Part shown: piece by piece, positions 1 through 5,461 of the stretch
Layout of the letters: each line of letters starts with the position of its first letter
Position numbering within the stretch: position 1 is the stretch's first letter
Source of the DNA: Candidatus Methanofilum arcanum
GTDB taxonomy: Archaea; Halobacteriota; Methanomicrobia; Methanomicrobiales; Methanospirillaceae
Direction of reading: 5' to 3'
DNA length: 5,461 bases
Assembly: GCA_031285085.1 (NCBI GenBank)
Contig: JAITWW010000071.1
Span: 1 to 5,461 of the forward strand
Notes under the pieces: generated by a model
What the model was told of the DNA's origin: nothing
The model's input: the letters and a program-made list of their open reading frames with translations, nothing else
Database searches by the model: none
Program-made: the position numbers and the translations under genes

Positions 1-48
1 TTCTGCTTCAAAATAGCTAATACGTTCTTCAATCTGGGAATGTTGCAT
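1..48 (-). CDS. N-terminal fragment of an unidentified protein, cut by the window edge
   Basis: Reading leftward from an ATG at position 48, sixteen codons stay open to the window edge and encode MQHSQIEERISYFEAE. The peptide is polar and acidic, and looks like the start of a helix, but it is too short to identify. The frame was preferred because an AT-rich TATA-like stretch (56-74) lies just upstream and the composition looks protein-like. A competing minus-strand frame starts at an ATG at 116 and also runs off the edge; its product is rich in Asn, His and Arg and looks less like a real protein. The gene lies 178 nt downstream of the stop of the 129-residue gene, beyond a likely termination tract, so it is probably a separate transcription unit. 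Confidence 0.42.
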   Translation of the reverse strand, partial: MQHSQIEERISYFEAE

Positions 49-55
49 AGTACCT

Positions 56-74
56 GAGTATAATTGGTATAATG
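56..74 (-). promoter_or_regulatory. Possible TATA box region for the left-edge gene
   Basis: On the minus strand this stretch reads CATTATACC followed by AATTATACTC, two TATA-like boxes placed 10 to 26 nt upstream of the ATG at 48. The distal box is only slightly closer to the start than the usual archaeal spacing for a leaderless transcript. A weak AGGT lies at 51-54. On the plus strand the same stretch is the direct repeat GTATAAT (58-64 and 67-73). This is assigned by pattern only. Confidence 0.25.
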
Positions 75-129
75 TCTGTTTGATAATTTCCTTTCAGGAA
101 TATGGCTTTGATGCATGGCAATGCATGGG

Positions 130-226
130 GCAGAGTTGAAAAAGAGAAGAGAAGTTTTGAATTTTTATGTTAAGGAAGAAGAAAGAAGAAATAAGCCTCA
201 AAGACTTTTAAAAAACACAAAAGAAC
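130..226 (-). terminator. Pyrimidine- and T-rich tract after the gene cluster, probable archaeal terminator
   Basis: Immediately after the stop codon of the 129-residue gene the minus strand carries a series of T-rich runs: TTCTTTTGTGTTTTTT (about 211-226), then repeated TTTCTTC units (about 172-192), then CTTCTCTTCTCTTTTTC (about 138-154). Archaeal RNA polymerase commonly terminates at oligo-T tracts without a strong hairpin, and none is evident here. The tract sits between the last clustered gene and the next start codon, which fits the end of the mdh-polB-radical SAM unit. The exact stop point cannot be read from sequence. Confidence 0.45.
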
Positions 227-616
227 TCAGGATTCGCTCTCCTCTCCCTCAAAATCAACCTCGTCAAGAAAAGGAAGCAGCCCTTTTATATAAGAAACAC
301 CTTCATGCTCCTCGATCCCAACAATCTCAATCATCAACGGAACAACAGCAAGGGAGTCATCAAACATCGGAGACATCTCCCGCTGAAAACTTAAAAACTC
401 AGAGATTTCAATAAATGGGCACATATGCACAGGAATATCCGCGTGAGTTGCAAGATCTTTGGCATATGTAGAGTTTTGTGCTAACTCTGGTTCAAAATAT
501 AAAATAACTCGCTCTGGTGTTACGTGTTCAAGCGTTCGAATATCACAAAAATCACCAACCATATATCGTGTCATACCAGTACTGATGATATGAGCACATA
601 TAAATCGTGCTTTCAT
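227..616 (-). CDS. Uncharacterised 129-residue protein paired with the radical SAM gene
   Basis: I do not recognise this family. The predicted protein alternates strands and helices: a hydrophobic start (residues 3-12), a probable buried strand VILYF (37-41), a helix (about 46-59), a strand around IPVHM (61-65), and a hydrophobic stretch AVVPLMIEIVGI (90-101). The strand-helix-strand middle suggests a small alpha/beta fold, which is inference only. It has three cysteines (7, 24, 66), no signal peptide and no membrane segment. The last 12 residues are strongly acidic, with seven Asp or Glu. The ATG lies 3 nt after the radical SAM stop, so the two are very likely translated from one message and may act together. 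No Shine-Dalgarno is seen. It could be a substrate, an adaptor or an unrelated operon passenger; it lacks the Cys-rich or Gly-rich look of many RiPP precursors. Confidence 0.75.
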   Translation of the reverse strand: MKARFICAHIISTGMTRYMVGDFCDIRTLEHVTPERVILYFEPELAQNSTYAKDLATHADIPVHMCPFIEISEFLSFQREMSPMFDDSLAVVPLMIEIVGIEEHEGVSYIKGLLPFLDEVDFEGEESES

Positions 617-619
617 CAG

Positions 620-1765
620 CTATTGAAGCCGCTGAACCAATCCCTGTATCCCATCAACACTTTTACGTTGTTCCCGCTTTGAACGCTTTTTTGGTGCATA
701 CAACTCTGTATCTAGACGATCACGGATCTCATCAAAGATGCGCTTATATGCCTCACAATAGGGATCCACTCCTTCCATCTTTCCATCAGTTGGAACAATC
801 GCATTATACGGACATCCGCCCCGACAAGATGAGATATGCCGACACCCCTGGCAACTCCGATCTACCACCTCACGAAATGAATCAAGAACTCGTCCAGCAG
901 CAGAGTTCATGAGATCCTCACGAGTTGGCTTTGGAACATCATGCACAGAGCCCATCACAAATGCAGGCATCCCAATAAACCGGTAACAAGGATAGATACT
1001 TCCATCTGGGCCTATTGCAAATGTATACCCCATACAATCTGCATATGTGCACACTGACCCATATCCAGTAAAAACAGAGCGACAGAGATCATGAATATTC
1101 ATAATCGTCATCTCATCAAGATGCAAAAGCTGCACATCAAGCAGATATGACAAGAGATCTCCATACTCTGTTGGCTCAAGTGCCCACTCAGATGGCGTAT
1201 CTGACTTCATAGATGGCAGAGCAGGATGAAGCTTTAATGGAAACCCATGCTCTGCAAAAAATGAAACAATCTCCTCCTTATGCGCAATAGAACGAGAAGT
1301 AAAAGTACAGATAAAACGAACAGATAAACCCTTTTCACGTGAGATCTGATACCCTTGCATCGTCCTCTCAAAATATCCTCTCCCTCTTTGACTATCGGTA
1401 ATATCCTCTGGACCATCGATGCTTGACCCGATAGGAATATGATACGCGGCAAATAGTTCCGCAAGTTCAGGTGTCATCAACCACAGATTTGTCTGAATCG
1501 CAAACTCAGCCTGTACCTCTGAAAAACGCTCTGCAAGCAAAGGCAAGGCATATGAAAAAAAATCATACCCTGCAAGCAAGGGCTCGCCCCCATGAAATGT
1601 AAACGTTACCGGCCCATCCCATGCATCTTGCAGCCAAGTTGCAACTGCATCTATCGTCTCCTTTTTCATCACCGGTGAGTGTTCATCTGAGCTCCAACAA
1701 TAGGCACAGTTTGAAGGACATCCAAGTGTTGGAACAATCATAACATGAAATGGATTTTTTGACAT
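620..1765 (-). CDS. Radical SAM/SPASM protein, putative peptide- or protein-modifying maturase
   Basis: This 381-residue cytoplasmic iron-sulfur enzyme would cleave S-adenosylmethionine to start radical chemistry on a peptide or protein. Numbered from the chosen start, the [4Fe-4S]-SAM motif is CPSNCAYC (C16, C20, C23) and the SAM-binding GGEP is at 59-62. SSIDGPEDI (about 114-122) resembles the corresponding loop of anaerobic sulfatase-maturase-type enzymes. A complete SPASM domain follows: C244, a GX4C ending at C260, then CX2CX5CX3C at 305, 308, 314 and 318, and a final C337, enough for two auxiliary clusters. A very basic tail (359-368, seven Lys or Arg in ten) ends the protein. The ATG at 1765, 10 nt after polB, was chosen because the open frame further upstream overlaps polB and shows no family features. 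It may belong to a methanogen group annotated as putative peptide-modifying enzymes (I recall the Mhun_1560-type family, not verified). The substrate is unknown. Confidence 0.88.
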   Translation of the reverse strand: MSKNPFHVMIVPTLGCPSNCAYCWSSDEHSPVMKKETIDAVATWLQDAWDGPVTFTFHGGEPLLAGYDFFSYALPLLAERFSEVQAEFAIQTNLWLMTPELAELFAAYHIPIGSSIDGPEDITDSQRGRGYFERTMQGYQISREKGLSVRFICTFTSRSIAHKEEIVSFFAEHGFPLKLHPALPSMKSDTPSEWALEPTEYGDLLSYLLDVQLLHLDEMTIMNIHDLCRSVFTGYGSVCTYADCMGYTFAIGPDGSIYPCYRFIGMPAFVMGSVHDVPKPTREDLMNSAAGRVLDSFREVVDRSCQGCRHISSCRGGCPYNAIVPTDGKMEGVDPYCEAYKRIFDEIRDRLDTELYAPKKRSKREQRKSVDGIQGLVQRLQ

Positions 1766-1775
1766 CGTTAGAAAG

Positions 1776-4307
1776 TTAGAAAAAGTCTGCAAGCGTTGTT
1801 CTTGATGGATCAACATCAGTCCATGTCCACCCAATCGGCTCAATAATTCGTGATATTGGCTGTTTAATCGTTTTATCGAGCATAAGCTCATTATCTACGA
1901 CAAATGCAGGCGGCAGGAGATCGCCATACTCAAAGCAGACCACATCAGTTTTTGGGTATGTACCAAGAACCTGCTTAATATACACCCGTTTTGGCTTGCT
2001 CCCTCTCGAAAATGTCGCTCCAAGATATTGATTTGCATACTTTGCACCGCGGACATGCGCATCATCACTCTCATATGAATCAAGGTTCTTCCCAATACCA
2101 CCAGGGATACCGATATCATCAAGTGAAAACTTTCCGGCACGATATGCTTTAATCACATCTCCCAGATATGCTTTTACATCTGAAAATACGCTATCCAGAT
2201 CACCTCCACGAAGAATCATATCCATCATCTCCTTTTGCACATCACGAGTCAGCTTTGGCGAGTCACTGCGTTTTGTTTCAAATCCAACCATATCGGTTTC
2301 ATCAACACATTGCCCTTCTTTCCAGATTAAACTCCCTGCATAGCGTTTCTTTTTGCCACCTTGGAAAAAGCGTCGATACACCTTTTCAAACTTAATAGAG
2401 AAATAATGGGTATCAGCGTGCAGCACATCTTTGGCAAAGCTATCATAACTCTTATTCAATCTTGATTCAATCTCTTGTGCGCGCTCGATGGTTTGATCAA
2501 GATCAACGGCTGGAAGATGAATCATACATGAGTCTGTATCACCATACACAACACGATACCCCATCTCCTCAGCAACTTTCCTCGTATGAGTAATAATGGC
2601 CCGCCCAACCGAGGTCACAGCAGAGCCAATATCGCGATCATAGAGCCGAAAACGAGCATATCCACTCACCCCATAGTATGAGTTCATAATGACCTTGATG
2701 GTATTTTGCTGCATATCATAGAGATGATACATATCTGAGCCAAATGCAAAAGTATTTCGAAGAGCTTTCTTCTCATCACGCTCTTGCAATAACTCACGAA
2801 TAATACTCCTGGTTAGCCCATCAGGCTCGCGTTTAAAGCGGATCCCATTTGGTGCAACAAACTCTCCATCAATGGATTTTGTCTCAGGAGATGCATTCAT
2901 GGTCATCATAGCCATGGGATAGAGTGATTTGAGATCCAATACAACCACATTTTCAATCAGGCCCTTACTTGGCTCAAATACTGTAGCACCTTCAAATTCA
3001 TTGGCATCTGCAAAACCTTTTGAGGGAAGGATAAAGCGATTGAATGCTTTTCGAAGCACATAGACATCAATAACTTGAGAGCTATTGAGGGTTCGATCAA
3101 GGGGACAGCCAGCGTACCGTGCGATCTCCTGATAAAACTCAATAACACTGTTTTTCTGATTGATTTTTACACAAAGCTCGACATCTTTGAGGTTATATTC
3201 AATAAGCTTTGCATGATCTGTCTTCCAAAATCGTGAGGTCATGCCAACCTCATAATGAAATGCTTTTACCTCACCGACCTCATGTTTTCCGACGGCATCA
3301 AGCCGATATGACTCCAGCTTTGATGACTGCATGCGCTTATAGGCACTTAAGAGATCAAATGCAACTCTCCCACGTATCGAAGAACGCTCAGATGAACCTG
3401 ATATGCGGGCAAGAGTATCTCCAGTAATGCCAAGTTCTCTGATTCTGCCAGCAATAAATGGCATATCAAACTGGGTAAAGTTCCAGCCGGTTAGAATATC
3501 AGGGTCTTTTTCCTTAATATATGCAGCAAAAGAGAGTAACATCTCTTTTTCTGTTGGAAAGACCTTGATCTGAACCGAGAGCTCTGTGCTCCGGATCGCT
3601 TCTTTGATAGGATACTCAAAGGGAATCGTTTTTTCTGAGTTTTGAACGATAAAGGATGTGTATGCATCATCAAATGAGTCCCAGCAGGTTATACAGATGA
3701 TGCTGTCGCGTTCTGGATAGGGGATGCCACCACGGTCATCTTCACATTCAATATCTAATATGCAGTACCGAGATGGGGTAATGATCTCACATGGTGTTAT
3801 GTCCTGATATGGTATCTCATATATGGAGTCATGCAGTCGTGCTTTGCTTAAAGAAAAGCGAATGCCACTGGTGATGCCCTGATCAATGGCATAACGAGTA
3901 GCAAATGGAATATCTGCTTCATAATGAGTGAATTGATGGCGTATATCGCGGACATCTGTTGGGCGTGCGGTGTATAACCTTCGAACCTCCTGTCCTTGAA
4001 TCGTGTGATAGAGGCCTTGATCGATATCTACGATCTGGTGGGGGAGTTTTTTCTGGTCAATTTGGAAGACTGGTGCATAGAAGTACGGTCGAAATCCAGT
4101 GATCTGAATATGATAAGAGCGAGCAGATTCATCACGTCCAAAGAGATGGATGATAGTCTCAGCGCCTTGTGTGCTGTACTCTATCTGTTGCACAGAGAGG
4201 GAGAGTTCATTTGGATCTCGTTTCGTTGTTTCTTTTTCGCTCTCACCTTCTGCTTGAAATCCAAGCAGAGATGATTGTGATCCGTCTCTTGATGCATCAG
4301 TTTCCAT
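1776..4307 (-). CDS. polB: Archaeal family B DNA polymerase with 3'-5' exonuclease
   Basis: This is a full-length 843-residue replicative or repair DNA polymerase. The exonuclease motifs are intact: ExoI LDIECED (184-190; D185, E187), ExoII NFTQFD (276-281) and ExoIII YNLKD (371-375). The polymerase motifs are intact: motif A DLKSLYP (458-464), motif B with K538 and NSYYG (542-546), motif C YGDTDS (588-593; D590, D592), and the thumb-proximal GGKKKRYAG (650-658). There is no intein. By eye, P74, Y75 and V119 align with P36, Y37 and V93 of the Pyrococcus enzyme, the pocket that stalls on template uracil. The last eight residues, RTTLADFF, form a PCNA-interacting box. About 36 residues precede the usual start of the N-terminal domain and include QSSLLGF (11-17). 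The ATG is 5 nt after the mdh stop and no later in-frame Met occurs for hundreds of codons, which supports this start. Confidence 0.97.
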   Translation of the reverse strand: METDASRDGSQSSLLGFQAEGESEKETTKRDPNELSLSVQQIEYSTQGAETIIHLFGRDESARSYHIQITGFRPYFYAPVFQIDQKKLPHQIVDIDQGLYHTIQGQEVRRLYTARPTDVRDIRHQFTHYEADIPFATRYAIDQGITSGIRFSLSKARLHDSIYEIPYQDITPCEIITPSRYCILDIECEDDRGGIPYPERDSIICITCWDSFDDAYTSFIVQNSEKTIPFEYPIKEAIRSTELSVQIKVFPTEKEMLLSFAAYIKEKDPDILTGWNFTQFDMPFIAGRIRELGITGDTLARISGSSERSSIRGRVAFDLLSAYKRMQSSKLESYRLDAVGKHEVGEVKAFHYEVGMTSRFWKTDHAKLIEYNLKDVELCVKINQKNSVIEFYQEIARYAGCPLDRTLNSSQVIDVYVLRKAFNRFILPSKGFADANEFEGATVFEPSKGLIENVVVLDLKSLYPMAMMTMNASPETKSIDGEFVAPNGIRFKREPDGLTRSIIRELLQERDEKKALRNTFAFGSDMYHLYDMQQNTIKVIMNSYYGVSGYARFRLYDRDIGSAVTSVGRAIITHTRKVAEEMGYRVVYGDTDSCMIHLPAVDLDQTIERAQEIESRLNKSYDSFAKDVLHADTHYFSIKFEKVYRRFFQGGKKKRYAGSLIWKEGQCVDETDMVGFETKRSDSPKLTRDVQKEMMDMILRGGDLDSVFSDVKAYLGDVIKAYRAGKFSLDDIGIPGGIGKNLDSYESDDAHVRGAKYANQYLGATFSRGSKPKRVYIKQVLGTYPKTDVVCFEYGDLLPPAFVVDNELMLDKTIKQPISRIIEPIGWTWTDVDPSRTTLADFF

Positions 4308-4312
4308 AGTTT

Positions 4313-5173
4313 TTATGAGTTACGACAGAGTTCTTGCAGGAACTCTGCTGCAGCTTGAAGCTCAGTCTGTTCAGAGTCAGCAAGTTTCCATTCATGAATC
4401 GCTGAGATTCCCTGTTTTCCAATCGTCACCGGAAGTCCAATTGAACAGTTTTCAATGCCGTACTCACCTTCGACGGCAACAGAGCAGGTAATGTCTATTT
4501 TTTGATCGGTGCTGATCGCATGAATGAGATCTGCGACATGTGTGGTAGGTCCAAACACGGTTCCGCCTTTTCCTTTAATGACCTCCATGCTGGATCCACG
4601 AAGTTCAGCAAGGAGTTCATCTTGTTCCTGTTTGGAGAACGTTGTCTGTAGCTGTGAGTACACGGGAACTTGTCTATCACCATGTTCACCAATGACATAT
4701 CCCTTTTCATGTATGCCTCGACTTTGCAGTGCGCGGGTAAATCGAGCGCTGTCAAGCTGCCCTCCAAATCCAATAGTTTGAGTGCGGTCTATTCCTAACT
4801 CTTTTGCGAAGAAGTAGTTTAGTGCATCCATTGGATTGCTGACCGTGATAAGGACTCCATCAAATCCTTTCATATGGCCGATGAATTCGCGGGCAACCGG
4901 AATGTTTGCATGGAGGAGTTCTATTCGTGTTTTAATATCTGGGCTGCGTGCAGTTCCAGCAGCAAAAACACAGATGTCACTTTGTGCAAATTCGCTAAGA
5001 TCTGTTGAGATCTCAGCCTTGCGTCCTGCGTGCATGAGGTCAAGTTTTTGCGCATTCAAAAAAGGAGTTACTGCATCATATAAAAGAATCTTATCAACGG
5101 TGTCATGTGCATTTACAATATGAGCGATGCCACCACCAATAGCCCCTACACCATAGAGGGCGAGCGTTGTCAT
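4313..5173 (-). CDS. mdh: Malate dehydrogenase (LDH/MDH superfamily)
   Basis: This 286-residue cytoplasmic enzyme should interconvert malate and oxaloacetate, in methanogens usually as part of a partial TCA pathway for biosynthesis. Numbered from the ATG at 5173, the nucleotide-binding loop is GVGAIGG (8-14), and an Asp ends the second strand (LLYDA, D33), which favours NAD over NADP. Substrate-side residues include R76 and R83 in the mobile loop, N113 in SNPMD, D141 and R144 in LDSAR, and the catalytic His in GEHGD (H164). The Arg in the discriminating region favours malate over lactate. The frame stays open to a TTG at 5191, but that codon would add six residues before a normal N-terminus and lies beside the putative TATA box, so the ATG is preferred. 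It is the first gene of the cluster. The loop between R76 and R83 is one residue longer than in typical MDHs. Confidence 0.9.
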   Translation of the reverse strand: MTTLALYGVGAIGGGIAHIVNAHDTVDKILLYDAVTPFLNAQKLDLMHAGRKAEISTDLSEFAQSDICVFAAGTARSPDIKTRIELLHANIPVAREFIGHMKGFDGVLITVSNPMDALNYFFAKELGIDRTQTIGFGGQLDSARFTRALQSRGIHEKGYVIGEHGDRQVPVYSQLQTTFSKQEQDELLAELRGSSMEVIKGKGGTVFGPTTHVADLIHAISTDQKIDITCSVAVEGEYGIENCSIGLPVTIGKQGISAIHEWKLADSEQTELQAAAEFLQELCRNS

Positions 5174-5192
5174 AGTACTATTTGGCTTCAAT

Positions 5193-5204
5193 CCATATAA
5201 GAAA
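5193..5204 (-). promoter_or_regulatory. Putative archaeal TATA box for the mdh-polB cluster
   Basis: The minus strand reads TTTCTTATATGG here, a close match to the archaeal TATA consensus YTTATATA. Its core (5194-5201) sits about 21 to 28 nt upstream of the mdh ATG at 5173. Archaeal transcription starts about 25 nt after the box, so the mRNA would be leaderless or nearly so, in line with the absence of a Shine-Dalgarno sequence. A second AT-rich patch with a BRE-like GAAAAT lies at about 5213-5218. No promoter-like sequence was evident in the short gaps further down the cluster. Confidence 0.45.
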
Positions 5205-5240
5205 TAATTGATATTTTCGGATCAGGAGAGGTTTTTCGTA

Positions 5241-5266
5241 GGGTGCATCCCAAATTTTGGGGTAAG
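5241..5266. repeat. Presumed terminal inverted repeat of the insertion sequence
   Basis: This segment begins with GGGTGCATCCC and contains the perfect inverted arms CCCAAA and TTTGGG (5249-5254 and 5256-5261). It lies outside the transposase frame at the expected distance from its stop. It is called a terminal repeat on position and appearance only, since the opposite end cannot be compared. Confidence 0.4.
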
Positions 5267-5288
5267 ACCCAACTGCAAGTTGTTGCTT

Positions 5289-5461
5289 TCATGCAGTAGC
5301 TGTTGCGGCTGACGTGCTATAGTGAAGATAAGAATCGAGGAACTCATCATTTCGGACCGCACATCGAATGGCTATCATTTCCTCGGCATGTTCCTTTGAC
5401 CAATGACTTCCAGCACCCTTCATTCGATTGCCGACAATTACTTTGCATCCTGCCTCTATGA
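5289..5461 (-). CDS. Transposase, C-terminal fragment (ISKra4- or ISLre2-like)
   Basis: The last 56 codons of a minus-strand gene enter from the right edge and end at a TGA at 5289-5291. The peptide contains VIVGNRMKGAGSHWSKEHAE (residues 7-26 of the fragment) followed by EMIAIRCAVRNDEF. The pattern of Gly-x-Arg-x-Lys, then an HWSKE-type motif, then an AIRCA-like helix near the end of the protein is typical of transposases of the ISKra4 type and, more loosely, the ISLre2 (UPF0236) type, where the conserved Trp and the Glu belong to the last part of the catalytic domain. It would catalyse cut or copy of its own element. The extreme C-terminus is low-complexity Ala/Thr/Ser. The gene's start is outside the window, so it cannot be said whether the copy is intact. 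The family is assigned from memory of the motif. Confidence 0.62.
   Translation of the reverse strand, partial: IEAGCKVIVGNRMKGAGSHWSKEHAEEMIAIRCAVRNDEFLDSYLHYSTSAATATA

Larger units (their letters stand above)
5241..5461 (-). mobile_element. 3' end of an insertion sequence, cut by the window edge
   Basis: A transposase C-terminus is followed after about 48 nt by GGGTGCATCCCAAATTTTGG (from 5241), a sequence that looks like the terminal inverted repeat of an insertion sequence. The boundary at 5241 is inferred, because the other end and any target-site duplication lie outside the window. The flanking DNA to the left (5205-5240) looks like ordinary AT-rich promoter sequence of mdh, so the element appears to have landed just upstream of the cluster promoter. 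Confidence 0.55.

Noticed and set aside
3..116. Minus-strand frame starting at an ATG at 116 and running off the left edge
   Set aside because: Its product is rich in Asn, His and Arg and its start lies in the repeat; the frame from the ATG at 48 looks more protein-like, although the choice is not secure.
115..414. Plus-strand open frame of 99 codons
   Set aside because: It lies largely antisense to the 129-residue gene; its product is a low-complexity Gln-, Lys- and Ser-rich sequence derived from the purine-rich strand.
607..912. Plus-strand open frame of 101 codons opposite the radical SAM C-terminus
   Set aside because: It is antisense to the well-supported SPASM domain and its product has no recognisable features.
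1532..1582. Repeated CTGCAAGCAA sequences about 37 nt apart
   Set aside because: They simply encode two PLLA segments of the radical SAM protein and lie inside the coding frame.
1766..1891. N-terminal extension of 42 residues for the radical SAM protein
   Set aside because: It would overlap the 3' end of polB by more than 100 nt, has no family features, and the domain begins properly at the ATG at 1765.
1895..4274. Several 60- to 92-codon frames on both strands within polB
   Set aside because: All are out-of-frame shadows of an intact polymerase gene whose motifs are complete.
4495..5123. Plus- and minus-strand frames within mdh
   Set aside because: They overlap the intact mdh frame and encode Cys-, Ser- and Pro-rich or irregular sequences without motifs.
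5174..5191. TTG start for malate dehydrogenase adding six residues
   Set aside because: The ATG at 5173 gives the usual short lead before the GxGxxG loop, and the TTG lies next to the TATA-like box, likely before the transcript start.

Overview
The window looks like part of a euryarchaeal genome, probably a methanogen of the Methanomicrobia and perhaps a Methanospirillum-like member of the Methanomicrobiales. The reasons are an archaeal family B DNA polymerase with a terminal PCNA-binding motif, an archaeal-type malate dehydrogenase, AT-rich TATA-like boxes just upstream of start codons, almost no Shine-Dalgarno sequences, and moderate GC content. The genus is a guess; the archaeal assignment is firm.

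All recognisable genes lie on the minus strand, so they read from right to left. At the right edge is the 3' end of a DDE-type transposase gene (5289-5461) followed by the presumed end of its insertion sequence (near 5241). Next comes a tight cluster: mdh (malate dehydrogenase, 4313-5173), polB (DNA polymerase, 1776-4307, 5 nt after mdh), a radical SAM/SPASM protein (620-1765, 10 nt after polB) and a 129-residue protein of unknown function (227-616, 3 nt after the radical SAM gene). A pyrimidine-rich, T-rich tract (about 130-226) probably ends this transcription unit. At the left edge the first 16 codons of another minus-strand gene are visible (1-48).

The four clustered genes are likely co-transcribed from a promoter just upstream of mdh. 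They do not form an obvious single pathway: mdh is central carbon metabolism and polB is replication or repair. The last two genes form the most interesting unit. The radical SAM/SPASM protein resembles peptide- or protein-modifying maturases, and its basic C-terminal tail is followed by a partner gene whose product has an acidic C-terminal tail. No obvious precursor peptide is visible nearby. No tRNA, rRNA, CRISPR array or riboswitch was seen.
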